Source: Citrobacter werkmanii NBRC 105721
GTDB lineage: Bacteria; Pseudomonadota; Gammaproteobacteria; Enterobacterales; Enterobacteriaceae
Reading direction: 5' to 3'
Assembly: GCA_000759755.1 (NCBI GenBank)
Contig: BBMW01000010.1
Span: 159,545-223,544 of the forward strand
Length of the DNA: 64,000 nt
Shown: positions 9,159 to 17,453 of the stretch, in pieces
How the letters are laid out: the number at the start of each line of letters is the position of its first letter
How positions within the stretch are numbered: the first letter of the stretch is position 1
Notes under the pieces: model-generated
Told to the model about the DNA's origin: nothing
The model's database searches: none
The model's input: only the letters and a program-made list of their open reading frames with translations
Program-made: the position numbers and the translations under genes

Positions 9159-10361
9159 TTACATCGCCTGGAAGAGAGCCTGATCCAACTGCGTACTGGT
9201 GGAAATCACCTTGGTGTTCGCCTGGTAGTTACGCTGGGCGGTCATGAGATTGACCAGTTCGTTGGTGATATCCACGTTGGAGCTTTCGAGCATGCCGGAG
9301 GAGAGCGTGCCGCAAGAGCCGGAGCCAGGCGTGCCAATCAGCGGCGTGCCGGATTCGCCCGTCTGTACCCAGGCTGTACCGCTTACCGCTTCCAGCCCGT
9401 TCTCATCCGGGAAGGTCGCGAGCACGACCTGACCCTGCAGCATGCGTTCGCCGTTGCTGTAGGTGGCGTAAACTTTACCGTCGTCATCAACCTGCACGCC
9501 GTTTTGCGTCGCGGAGGCATAACCGGTGGCGGAGTTGGTCGTCACCGAGAAATCAGAGCCGTACTGAGTACAGTCTGAATAATCGACGGTCATTGAAATC
9601 GGCGCAGCTTCATCAGTAGTGAACGTGATGGTTTGCGGCGTTGTTGGCGATGTCAGCTTACCGGTATTCGGATCGAAGGTCAGCGTGATCGGCGGTGCGT
9701 CTTTCTGCGCTTCGCCATCAAAGGTGTACTGCACTTCCCAGGTGTTATCTGCGGTTTTAGTAAAATACTGGCTAACCGAGTGCTCGTTACCCAGCGAGTC
9801 ATACACGGTGGTGGTGTAGCTGTCGGTGTAGGTGTCGCTGTTGTTTGCGTCAAACGGTACGCTGGCGCGATCGATCGTTTCATCACTGGCATCAAAGTTT
9901 GCCGTGAAGGTCATGCTGTCGGTGGCCTGCGCCGGGATGTTGCCGGTTTTAATCTGGATATCAGTGACGGTACCAGTTTGCAACGTGCCGCTGTCATCAA
10001 CCGGATAACCTTGCAGGTAATCACCGGACGCATTGACGATATAACCGTTTTTATCCGTCACAAAAGAACCGGCGCGGGTATAGGATATGTTCCCTGCGCT
10101 GTCGCACATGACGAAAAAGCCATCATCGTTAATGGCCAAATCCAGCGCATTGCCGGTTGATACCATCGAGCCACCAGTGGAGATACTTTGTGCGGAACCT
10201 GCCACGCTCACGCCCATCGCCTGTGTCCCGGCGTACATGGCGGAGAACTGGGTAGTCATTGATTTATAACCGACCGTCCCGGAGTTAGCGATATTGTTAC
10301 TGATACCGTCCAGTTGCTCGTTGACGGCGTTTAGCCCCGTCGCTGCAATTTCATAACTCAT
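9159..10361 (-). CDS. lfgE: LfgE, flagellar hook protein (FlgE-like)
   Basis: 400 residues, the size of E. coli FlgE (402). The N-terminus MSYEIAATGLNAVNEQLDG with NNIANSGTVGYKSM and the C-terminal LESSNVDITNELVNLMTAQRNYQANTK are the paired D0 segments of hook proteins; the centre is the surface domain, rich in S, T, D and G. The hook is the flexible joint between rod and filament. It contains three cysteines (C86, C264, C350), uncommon in axial flagellar proteins. Spacing is 26 bases after lfgD and 9 bases before lfgF. Confidence 0.95.
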   Translation of the reverse strand: MSYEIAATGLNAVNEQLDGISNNIANSGTVGYKSMTTQFSAMYAGTQAMGVSVAGSAQSISTGGSMVSTGNALDLAINDDGFFVMCDSAGNISYTRAGSFVTDKNGYIVNASGDYLQGYPVDDSGTLQTGTVTDIQIKTGNIPAQATDSMTFTANFDASDETIDRASVPFDANNSDTYTDSYTTTVYDSLGNEHSVSQYFTKTADNTWEVQYTFDGEAQKDAPPITLTFDPNTGKLTSPTTPQTITFTTDEAAPISMTVDYSDCTQYGSDFSVTTNSATGYASATQNGVQVDDDGKVYATYSNGERMLQGQVVLATFPDENGLEAVSGTAWVQTGESGTPLIGTPGSGSCGTLSSGMLESSNVDITNELVNLMTAQRNYQANTKVISTSTQLDQALFQAM

Positions 10362-10387
10362 TGTTTCTTCCTGTAATGTAAACTAAA

Positions 10388-11257
10388 TCAGATCACTGTA
10401 TTGCTGTCGGCGTTATCGCTGCCGTCGTTAGTATCTGGCGGCGTGGTGTCATCAGTGCTATCCGGTACACCAAACTGGGTGATCATGGTGAATGGCACTT
10501 CGCCAACGCCGTCAACGTTGAGCACCGGCGTGCTGCCATCGAGCGGAATACGCACATCTTCCACCTTGCCCGTCACCTCAATCGGCACTTCCTCTTCCCC
10601 GGTATTGGTCACCACGGATACGCTGTAATCGCCCGGCGGGATGCCGTAATCCGCAGGATTGATGTCGAAGTCCACCTGGCCGGGTCCGACGGAGGTTTCA
10701 CCTTCCGGGATCAGCGACACGGTGTAGTCATCACCCGCTTCATCGGTAAAGTGCAAATCCACATCGGTACAGCTGTCATCCAGCGTGACGCGCCCCTGAA
10801 TCTCCTTGCTGTTATCTTCGATATCCAGCGAGGTGGTTTGCACCATGATGTCGTCGCCGACCATATTCCCCAGCGCCATCACCTGAATGTTGCTCATCAG
10901 CACGGCGTTGGTGTTGGCCTGGACGCTCATCTCTTCCATCATGGCGACCTGCGCCATTGAGGAGAGCTGATCGATATAGGCCGTAGGATCGGTGGGATCG
11001 GTTGGATCCTGGTTTTCAATTTCCGCCACAAACAATGTCAGGAACGTTTCCACCCCAGAGCTTTCCGTTGAGGTCGTGGTCGTCGGCGTATTACTGGTAC
11101 TGCTGGTATCCGTCGTTGACGACGTCGTAGAAGAACTACTGTCTCCCAGATTGGTGCTTTGCGCCGTTGCGCCGACGTTATTTTCAGCAACGGCCGTCGT
11201 CTTCTCCTGAGAAGAAGCCAGCGCCTGAGATTGGGCATACAGAGCCAGGGTATTCAT
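10388..11257 (-). CDS. lfgD: LfgD, hook-capping protein with Ser/Thr-rich N-terminus
   Basis: 289 residues, longer than FlgD of the primary flagellum (231 in E. coli). The FlgD core follows residue 68: ETFLTLFVAEIENQDPTDP, then SSMAQVAMMEEMSVQANTN and ALGNMVGDD, with the immunoglobulin-like capping domain behind it. The extra length lies mainly before the core, where residues 33-67 are almost entirely Ser and Thr. Such a stretch may be a disordered linker or an acceptor for O-glycosylation. The start codon overlaps the lfgC stop by one base (TAATG). Confidence 0.9.
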   Translation of the reverse strand: MNTLALYAQSQALASSQEKTTAVAENNVGATAQSTNLGDSSSSTTSSTTDTSSTSNTPTTTTSTESSGVETFLTLFVAEIENQDPTDPTDPTAYIDQLSSMAQVAMMEEMSVQANTNAVLMSNIQVMALGNMVGDDIMVQTTSLDIEDNSKEIQGRVTLDDSCTDVDLHFTDEAGDDYTVSLIPEGETSVGPGQVDFDINPADYGIPPGDYSVSVVTNTGEEEVPIEVTGKVEDVRIPLDGSTPVLNVDGVGEVPFTMITQFGVPDSTDDTTPPDTNDGSDNADSNTVI

Positions 11258-11688
11258 TACACTTCTCCCAGTTTGAGTAAGCTTTGCTGCATACTTTTGA
11301 CGTTATTCAGCACATCAACGTCGGTTTCAAAATCACGTGACGCGGACATCATGTCAGCCATTTGCTCGACTACGTTGACGTCCGGGTACCAGACAAAACC
11401 GTTCTGGTCCGCCATTGGGTGATGCGGCTCATAACGTTTCACCGCCCCGCCGCTTTGCATGACGTCCTGTACCTGTACGCTGGCGCCATCAATGGCGTGA
11501 CGGTTATGCCCACCTATCAGACTATTGTTGTAAACCGCGGCAAAAACCGGGCTGCGCGCCTTATAGGCCTGCGCCTCGCTGCTGGCAGGAGATTCCGCAT
11601 TCGCCATGTTGCTGGCGACGGTATTCAGACGGATGGTTTGCGCCGTCATCGCCGAGCCGGAAATCTGGTAAATATCAGTAAACGACAT
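11257..11688 (-). CDS. lfgC: LfgC, proximal rod protein (FlgC-like)
   Basis: 143 residues, near E. coli FlgC (134). It begins MSFTDIYQISGSAMTAQTIRL and continues NTVASNMANAESP, the rod-protein signature; the C-terminus DVNVVEQMADMMSASRDFETDV is the paired helix. It forms the proximal rod with LfgB and LfgF. It starts two bases after the lfgB stop and overlaps lfgD by one base, so it sits in a tightly coupled lfgBCD unit. Confidence 0.94.
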   Translation of the reverse strand: MSFTDIYQISGSAMTAQTIRLNTVASNMANAESPASSEAQAYKARSPVFAAVYNNSLIGGHNRHAIDGASVQVQDVMQSGGAVKRYEPHHPMADQNGFVWYPDVNVVEQMADMMSASRDFETDVDVLNNVKSMQQSLLKLGEV

Positions 11689-11690
11689 GG

Positions 11691-12038
11691 TTATTTTCCT
11701 TCAATGGCCTCTTTGATACCGCTAAGTTGCAGGTTCAAAAAGGTCAGACTGCTTTGATAATCCATACTATTTTGTGAAAACCGGGCCTGCTCGGTATTCA
11801 GCTCTACGGTATTGCCATCCTCTGAAGGCTGCATCGGCACCCGGTACTTCACGTCCACCTCGGGTGGAACATTTGTGCGACTTGCCCGTTGCATCTCAGC
11901 GGCAAAATCAATATCTTTGGCTTTGAAATTTGGTGTATCGACGTTTGCCAGATTCGCAGTCAGTAGCTCGGTCCTCTCAAGACGTAACTTCACTGCCAGC
12001 GGATGTACACCCAATGCCTGCTGAAAACTGATTCCCAT
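11691..12038 (-). CDS. lfgB: LfgB, proximal rod protein (FlgB-like), first gene of the hook operon
   Basis: Rod protein with the FlgB signature ELLTANLANVDTPNFKAKDIDF and the C-terminal FSQNSMDYQSSLTFLNLQLSGIK helix. I place the start at the ATG at 12038 (MGISFQQALG…, 115 residues) because GGAG lies nine bases upstream of it; the alternatives at 12050 and 12047 would be too close to that ribosome site. It heads the operon lfgBCDEFGHIJKL-lafW. A good sigma54 promoter motif lies at 12075-12090, about 37 bases upstream, so the operon is probably driven by sigma54 and LafK. Confidence 0.93.
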   Translation of the reverse strand: MGISFQQALGVHPLAVKLRLERTELLTANLANVDTPNFKAKDIDFAAEMQRASRTNVPPEVDVKYRVPMQPSEDGNTVELNTEQARFSQNSMDYQSSLTFLNLQLSGIKEAIEGK

Positions 12039-12074
12039 TTCTTGCATCACTCCTGCGTAGATATCGCTGTTATT

Positions 12075-12090
12075 AGCAATATGTATGCCA
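12075..12090 (-). promoter_or_regulatory. sigma54 (-24/-12) promoter for lfgB operon
   Basis: Read on the minus strand: TGGCATACATATTGCT, against the consensus TGGCAC-N5-TTGCW. The invariant GG and GC doublets have the required ten-base spacing, and only one base of the -24 element differs. It lies in the short divergent gap between lfgA and lfgB, and a LafK-type sigma54 activator is encoded in the same cluster. Confidence 0.75.
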
Positions 12091-12105
12091 ACTTTTAAGT
12101 GATTG

Positions 12106-12888
12106 ATGAGAAATGACTTTATGAAAACACCTCCTCACAGAAGGAAGCCTTCTTTCCGCTTTGCCGTGGAAATGATGCTGGCTATATGCTGTGTCTTACC
12201 CGTACATGCCGCCGTCCGCCCCATTCAGCACAGCGCCCGGGAACAGATCAACGCGCGGGTTCTCGATGCCGCAAGTCATGAAATTGACGCGCTGGCGCGC
12301 AAACAGCAGTGGCAGGACTATCGCTACACGTTCAATATCTATATCCCCTCAGCCGTGAGCACCAGCGCGCTATGCGCATCGGCGCCACAGATCACCTCCA
12401 GTACCTCCCCGGAGATGGCCTTGTCACGCATGAACTTTGTGGTGACCTGCCCGGGCAATGCGGGCTGGAAATATAACGTTGCAGTGCGCCCCGACGTGTC
12501 GGTGCCGGTAGTGATGCCAAAGTCGTTGATTGCCCGAGATACGGTGATTAAGGCCGACGACCTGCAGCTTAAAAAATTCAATATCAGCAACCAGCGTGAA
12601 GGGTTGATGACAAATATGGATGAAGCGATTGGTCTCACCAGCAAGCGCGCCCTACAACCGGGTAAGCCGATTACCCGTAGCGAGCTGGTTCAGCCCGTAT
12701 TGGTGAAACGAGACCAGCCGGTGATGATCGTCTCCCATACGGCCGGGATTACCGCCTCGATGCCGGGCGTGGCATTGAAAAATGGTCGTAAAGGGGATGT
12801 GATAAAAGTTCGCAACAGCAGCAGCCAGCGGATCATTAGCGGTGTGGTGGATGATACCGGCGTGGTCACCACGCTGGCGGCGGAGTAG
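12106..12888 (+). CDS. lfgA: LfgA, P-ring assembly chaperone (FlgA-like)
   Basis: About 260 residues; a periplasmic chaperone needed to assemble the P ring from LfgI. After a charged start there is a hydrophobic signal (AVEMMLAICCVLPVHA) with cleavage near AVRPI. The C-terminal SAF-type domain is visible: VPVVMPKSLIARDTVIKADDL, ALQPGKPITRSEL and KNGRKGDVIKVRNSSSQRIISGVV. The start is the ATG at 12106; an ATG at 12121 is an alternative that shortens the region before the signal peptide. It is divergent from lfgB with about 70 bases between the starts and is followed by lfgMN on the same strand. Confidence 0.92.
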   Translation: MRNDFMKTPPHRRKPSFRFAVEMMLAICCVLPVHAAVRPIQHSAREQINARVLDAASHEIDALARKQQWQDYRYTFNIYIPSAVSTSALCASAPQITSSTSPEMALSRMNFVVTCPGNAGWKYNVAVRPDVSVPVVMPKSLIARDTVIKADDLQLKKFNISNQREGLMTNMDEAIGLTSKRALQPGKPITRSELVQPVLVKRDQPVMIVSHTAGITASMPGVALKNGRKGDVIKVRNSSSQRIISGVVDDTGVVTTLAAE

Positions 12889-12913
12889 TGAGGGGGATTT
12901 TTTGTGATGGGAT

Positions 12914-12938
12914 TAAAGTTTTCCTCTATTGCCGTCGC
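12914..12938 (+). promoter_or_regulatory. possible sigma28-type flagellar promoter for lfgMN
   Basis: TAAAGTTT at 12914-12921 matches the -35 box of flagellar sigma28 promoters exactly, and GCCG at 12931 matches the first half of GCCGATAA. The gap is nine bases rather than the usual eleven, so the match is imperfect. A late promoter in front of flgM is the rule in the primary system, which is why I list it. Confidence 0.35.
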
Positions 12939-12988
12939 TTTTAGCCAATAACAGATAACCAACCCAACGAAATATGTACGAGGTTGCT

Positions 12989-13276
12989 ATGAAAATTACC
13001 CCAACTCTGCCAGGCAATCGTCCTGCATCGACAACCGAACAGGCGCGTGCAGACAAGAGCAGCGTGCAGACGAGCACATCCAGCTCTGCGGCGCTTTCCG
13101 CCGATGATATTACTCAGGCGGGATTGCAAACGGCGCAGCAAACGCTGAACAACGATACGCAAAGTGACGTTGATTACGGCAAAGTGGCGCAAATGCAGGC
13201 CATGCTGGCCTCAGGCGATTTGCAGGTTGATACCGATCAATTGGCTGGGGATATGCTCAGCTTTTTCCAGAAATAA
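12989..13276 (+). CDS. lfgM: LfgM, anti-sigma28 factor (FlgM-like)
   Basis: 95 residues, close to FlgM (97). The N-terminal half is low-complexity and probably unfolded (S, T, A and Q rich). The C-terminal half contains the sigma-binding helices (VDYGKVAQMQAMLASGDLQVDTDQLAGDML), the FlgM hallmark. It would hold back the lateral sigma28 factor LafS (outside this window) until the hook is finished and LfgM is exported. I start at the ATG at 12989 because ACGAGG lies seven bases upstream; the ATG at 12974 has no ribosome site. lfgN follows 12 bases downstream. Confidence 0.9.
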   Translation: MKITPTLPGNRPASTTEQARADKSSVQTSTSSSAALSADDITQAGLQTAQQTLNNDTQSDVDYGKVAQMQAMLASGDLQVDTDQLAGDMLSFFQK

Positions 13277-13288
13277 GAGGCTAAAACA

Positions 13289-13717
13289 GTGAGTACCAGG
13301 CTACAGCAGGTGAAAACTCTGCTTCAGGGCATCCGCGAGGACGGGACGCGGTATGACGCGCTCAGACACCAGTTGGAACAACAACGTCTGTGTATGATCC
13401 GTCGCGACAGCGACGAGCTGCTGGCTGTCAATGAACTTATTCAACAGCATTATGAGCAGTTGCAAAACAGCAGCCAACAGCGCCGCTCGATCCTGCAACT
13501 GCTGGGCGTAAGCGTCAATCGTGCAGGGATAGAGCAGGTCTTTAGCTGGTTGCCGGGCGTGCAGAAAACTGCCGCAGAGGGCTGGTGGCAAAGCCTTGAG
13601 CAAAAAGCGAAACGCTGCAAGATGTACAACGAAAAAAATGGCGATCTGCTGATCCGTCAGTATGAGTTCATTCAGGCTTTTTTAGGCACTGAGCCAGATT
13701 TTATTTACCAGCGCTAA
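13289..13717 (+). CDS. lfgN: LfgN, export chaperone for junction proteins (FlgN-like)
   Basis: 142 residues, the size of FlgN (138), highly helical and Q-rich. The N-terminal and central coiled segments (RQQLEQQRLCMIRRDSDELL, then INELIQQHYEQLQNSSQQRR in type) and a conserved-looking C-terminus (KRCKMYNEKNGDLLIRQYEF) match the family. FlgN escorts FlgK and FlgL to the export gate. The start codon is GTG with AGAGG upstream. It is the last standard flagellar gene before the variable modification island; a sigma54 promoter motif follows at 13792. Confidence 0.88.
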   Translation: MSTRLQQVKTLLQGIREDGTRYDALRHQLEQQRLCMIRRDSDELLAVNELIQQHYEQLQNSSQQRRSILQLLGVSVNRAGIEQVFSWLPGVQKTAAEGWWQSLEQKAKRCKMYNEKNGDLLIRQYEFIQAFLGTEPDFIYQR

Positions 13718-13791
13718 AACTTCCTTCCCTGACGCGGAAACCGACTTTCCGCGCCTCACCTAACTAATTGATATAAATATAATTAAAATTC

Positions 13792-13807
13792 AGGCATGGA
13801 TATTGCA
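13792..13807 (+). promoter_or_regulatory. sigma54 (-24/-12) promoter for modification operon
   Basis: AGGCATGGATATTGCA: the -12 element TTGCA is perfect, the -24 element is aGGCAt, and GG and GC are ten bases apart. It lies 45 bases upstream of the FliB-like gene, the correct place for a promoter, and in the AT-rich gap after lfgN. Confidence 0.7.
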
Positions 13808-13852
13808 CTGTTATAGCCAGATTTTGAACATTGGGATTACTGAGAACAAATT

Positions 13853-14797
13853 ATGAGTATGATTGATTGTTATGAACCCGACTTTGTCCGGTTGTTTTTA
13901 TCCCACCACCCGGATTCCGCTTTACTGGTCAACATGCGCTGGAAAACGGAAGTTCGTCAGAGTCTGAACTTAACCGATCCGGCCAGCTGTCAGGCTGCAT
14001 TAGGCGATCCCAATGCCTTTGTCCTGCATACGTCAAAATGCGCAGCTGACCTGGACAGCCCGGCGTTATCCGCACGCGATCAGGTCTTGAATCAATCAGC
14101 TCTGAATACCATCACCCTTCCAGGTTTGTCGCCGGAACTGCGCCTGTATGCGCTGGGCATCATGCTCTCTTTTTCCGAGAAATGCCCCGGCAGTAGCGAT
14201 GCCACGCTGGAAAAGCTGGCCTCGCTACCACAAGTGCTGGCTGAACATGCAGAAAGTGGAAAACTGCAGGAGCAATTCGCACAACTGCCCAGTCTGCCTC
14301 AGTTGCAGCGGGAAATGATCACCCAAATGGGCAACTGTGATTTCAATTGGGAGCTGTTGCCGGAAAGTGCGCGTAAGCTGACCTTGCCCCTGCAGATCAG
14401 CCTGCTGATGCTGCAAGATGCTAACAGTGAAGCCTTGCTCCAGCAGCAGTTGCAGGAGCAGTGGTTAATGACATGGGATCGCTATTTCGCGCAGGAGAGC
14501 TGGATTTTCAGTAACTACCTGATTTATCGCTTGTATCACGACACTTTCCCGCAACACGACGATGAAAGCCCGCTCCAGCGTTTCTTCTGGCTGGTCGCCG
14601 ATGTCTTTATGATTCGCACACTCTTTTGCCTGTGGACAATGGACGATTCCACATTAAGCCACGACGAAATTTATGCCCTTTTCGCGCTGTTTGAAGCCTG
14701 GCGTAATAGCGAGAATGCCAACTCGCTGCACCAGCATATTCTGAACATACTGCCCGGAGACCCTCTGCTCTCGGCGTTTTCCCTGATTACACGTTAG
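13853..14797 (+). CDS. FliB-like protein lacking the N-terminal cysteine cluster
   Basis: 314 residues. The pattern resembles flagellin lysine N-methylase FliB: an opening YEPDFVRLF, a helical region around LSPELRLYALGIMLSF, and a C-terminus with SNYLIYRLYHDTFP followed by RTLFCLW and LSHDEIYALFALFEAWRNS, which parallels the NYL/LFP and C-terminal helices of FliB. FliB proteins have conserved N-terminal cysteines for a metal or Fe-S centre; here the equivalent region has no CxxC motif, so methylation activity is doubtful. It is first in the sigma54-preceded plus-strand operon between lfgN and lfiJ, a region known to vary among Flag-2 loci. The family match is from memory of motifs and is moderate; an unrelated flagellar modification factor is the alternative. 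Confidence 0.5.
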   Translation: MSMIDCYEPDFVRLFLSHHPDSALLVNMRWKTEVRQSLNLTDPASCQAALGDPNAFVLHTSKCAADLDSPALSARDQVLNQSALNTITLPGLSPELRLYALGIMLSFSEKCPGSSDATLEKLASLPQVLAEHAESGKLQEQFAQLPSLPQLQREMITQMGNCDFNWELLPESARKLTLPLQISLLMLQDANSEALLQQQLQEQWLMTWDRYFAQESWIFSNYLIYRLYHDTFPQHDDESPLQRFFWLVADVFMIRTLFCLWTMDDSTLSHDEIYALFALFEAWRNSENANSLHQHILNILPGDPLLSAFSLITR

Positions 14798-14853
14798 TGC
14801 CTGTTGACCGGGTGAATGCCCGGTCCTTTTTCGAATCACGAATACACATCACT

Positions 14854-17427
14854 ATGCCTGAAACCTCTAAAGCTCGTTCCGCCCTGACCGGCATTGTCAA
14901 AACGCTGGATACTGGCCGTGAAAAGCCATTTGTCAGCGTTGTCACTCCCACGTGGAACCGCGCCGCTTTCTTACCCTATTTACTGTACATGTACCGGTAT
15001 CAGGATTACCCAGCCGACCGCCGGGAGCTGGTGATCCTCGATGATTCCCCGCAAAGCCATCAGTCGATCATCGACAGGTTGACGCAAAACCACCCTGAGA
15101 AATTTAATATTCGCTATATCTATCACCCGGAAAAGCTCGACCTGGGCAGAAAACGCAATATGCTCAATGAGCTGGCGTTAGGTGAATATATTTTGTGTAT
15201 GGATGATGATGATTATTATCCATCAGATAAAATCTCTTACACCATTGAGATGATGCAGCGCCACCGGGCGTTGATTTCGGGTTCCGATCAGATCCCCATC
15301 TGGTATAGCCATATCAACCGCTTGTTTAAAAGCCGCAGCTTTGGCCCGCAAAACATTCTCAACGGCACCTTTTGCTACCATCGCAATTATTTGAAAAAGC
15401 ACCGTTACGATGATGAATGTAACTTAGGCGAAGAAGAAGGATTCACCAATCAATTCACGGTGAATCCACTACAATTGCCGGGCGAGCGCACCATTATTTG
15501 TATCTCACATAGCCAAAATACGTTCGATAAAGACTTTGTATTGGGAAGCAGCGAGCCGCAGGAAACCTCGCTGGCACAGGCGGTTACCGACCCGATGCTA
15601 AAAAACTGGTATCAAAGTCTGCATAACGCCACGCATCATCAGCCGATCCACTGGGATTACATTGATCAGGTGGTGATCGTGAATCTGGATTCACGTCCGG
15701 ATCGTTTAGCGCACATCCAGCAAGAGCTGACGTTTCTTAATTTCCCTGCGGAAAAGGTTACCCGGCTGGCCGCATCAATAGCAACCAATGGCCAGATTGG
15801 TCGCCGTCAATCCCATATGCAGGCGCTACAGCTGGCGCAGCGTAAGGGCTGGAAAAACTACCTGTTATTTGAAGATGACAGCGTGATCCTCAAACAGGAA
15901 AAGCATATTCGTGTACTTAACTCGCTCCTGAGCGCGTTACCTAATTTTCCGTGGGAAGTGGTTATCCTCGGCGGAGAAATTAAACAAGGCAGCGAACTGA
16001 AAAGCCTGCAGGGTATGATCCATGCCCGCGACTGCAATAAGGTTTGCGCCTATCTGGTAAACAGCCGCTATTACCCGACGCTGACTCAGCAAATGGAGCA
16101 TGACCTCTCAGACACCCTCGAAGAGCAATGGCAGCCGCTGCTACGTGAAGGAAAATGGCTCTCGTGTTATCCGAGCATTTGTTATCAACGCGCGGGATAT
16201 AGCGATATCGAGAAGAAAGAAACCGATAACATCGGCTACTACTTCAATAAAATTAATAAAAAACCCGAGACCGTCAACGCGCTGGTAAGCAACTCGCTAC
16301 CTTCGACTTCCACTCATCTCGATGCCATTGGCTTCTATATGGAAACGTCGCTGCATTACGCGGTGTACCGCCCCATTATTCGCGCGCTGCAGGCGATGGG
16401 CCATACTTGCTCGTTGTTGGTAAGTGACAAAATACACAAGTCGTTTCTGGATGAAATGACGGCAACGATTAAAACCATTAACGACCCCGCGCTGGGCGGA
16501 ACACGCCTTTCTACGGTCATTGAGCAACGCCAGCGTTTCAAATGCCTGGTCAGCCCTTACTATACGCCGTTGCTAAACGGACTGGCGGATACCCATGTGC
16601 GTGCCATGTATGGCCTGGCGAAAGAAGAGTGGAACCATGCCTGGTGGAACGCTTTTTATCATCGCATCCTGTGCTACAGCCACTATAGCCAGCACGCGCT
16701 TGATATTGGCGGCAGTGCAAAAGTGGTCGGCAATCCGCGCTTCGATGAGTGGCACAACCACACTTTTGATAACACGCTGCCAAAAAGCCTGAAACTCAAT
16801 GCGAAAAAACAGACCATTCTGTATGCGCCAACCTATGGTGCGCTAAGCTCCCTCCCCCATTGGGCGGAACAGCTCAGCCGGTTAAGCCATGAATATAATA
16901 TCGTCACTAAATTGCATCATGGCACCCGGCACAGACCGGAAGAAGCCGCCTCTCTGGCGCTGGCGCAGCGCTATTTAAAAAACAGAATTGACGATCCGCA
17001 GCACCTGCTGGCGCTTATTGCGCAGGCGGATTACGTCCTGACAGACAGCAGCGGCTTTATTTTTGATGCTATTCATATGAATAAACGCATCATTTTGCTG
17101 AGCTGGCCCAACATGAATTCGTTGCTCGATGGTCAGCAAAGTTTCTCCACTCCTGACAGCGCAGATCAACGTATCCGGGACATTCTCCCTGTTGCTGATG
17201 ATATGCAAACACTGCGTGCTGCGTTATCCGATACGTTTGACTGGGCTGCGCTGGAAGTGTCATTGACTGAGATTCGCCAGCACTATTGCGATGCGTTTAT
17301 GGATGGCCGAGCGGGTGAGCGAGCGGCGCAGGTAATTGCTAAAACGATTTGTCCAGAAGATGTTACGGATCAAAATGTCTTATTACACAGCCTACAGAAA
17401 AAATTATTCAATTTAACATCTAACTGA
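14854..17427 (+). CDS. three-module glycosyltransferase (GT2 + GT25 + CDP-glycerol phosphotransferase-like)
   Basis: 857 residues in three parts. Residues about 25-235 are a GT2 transferase (VSVVTPTWNR, then CMDDDDYY as the DxD site). About 270-450 resemble family 25 LPS-type transferases (VVIVNLDSRPDR, then LFEDDSVI). About 485-840 resemble TagF/CDP-glycerol phosphotransferases (VVGNPRFDEW, TILYAPTYG, TKLHHGT, DYVLTDSSGFIFDA). No signal or membrane helix is seen, so it acts in the cytoplasm. I prefer the ATG at 14854; a GTG at 14797 touching the previous stop would add 19 residues. With the TagD-like enzyme at 22079 it could build a glycan carrying glycerol phosphate. Acceptor (flagellin or hook) is inferred from location only. 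Confidence 0.8.
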   Translation: MPETSKARSALTGIVKTLDTGREKPFVSVVTPTWNRAAFLPYLLYMYRYQDYPADRRELVILDDSPQSHQSIIDRLTQNHPEKFNIRYIYHPEKLDLGRKRNMLNELALGEYILCMDDDDYYPSDKISYTIEMMQRHRALISGSDQIPIWYSHINRLFKSRSFGPQNILNGTFCYHRNYLKKHRYDDECNLGEEEGFTNQFTVNPLQLPGERTIICISHSQNTFDKDFVLGSSEPQETSLAQAVTDPMLKNWYQSLHNATHHQPIHWDYIDQVVIVNLDSRPDRLAHIQQELTFLNFPAEKVTRLAASIATNGQIGRRQSHMQALQLAQRKGWKNYLLFEDDSVILKQEKHIRVLNSLLSALPNFPWEVVILGGEIKQGSELKSLQGMIHARDCNKVCAYLVNSRYYPTLTQQMEHDLSDTLEEQWQPLLREGKWLSCYPSICYQRAGYSDIEKKETDNIGYYFNKINKKPETVNALVSNSLPSTSTHLDAIGFYMETSLHYAVYRPIIRALQAMGHTCSLLVSDKIHKSFLDEMTATIKTINDPALGGTRLSTVIEQRQRFKCLVSPYYTPLLNGLADTHVRAMYGLAKEEWNHAWWNAFYHRILCYSHYSQHALDIGGSAKVVGNPRFDEWHNHTFDNTLPKSLKLNAKKQTILYAPTYGALSSLPHWAEQLSRLSHEYNIVTKLHHGTRHRPEEAASLALAQRYLKNRIDDPQHLLALIAQADYVLTDSSGFIFDAIHMNKRIILLSWPNMNSLLDGQQSFSTPDSADQRIRDILPVADDMQTLRAALSDTFDWAALEVSLTEIRQHYCDAFMDGRAGERAAQVIAKTICPEDVTDQNVLLHSLQKKLFNLTSN

Positions 17428-17453
17428 CATCATAAATTATCTGGAGTAACAGA

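Noticed and set aside
8814-9578. 254-codon open frame opposite lfgE and lfgF
   Set aside because: It is a shadow of two clear hook and rod genes, with no ribosome site or domain pattern.
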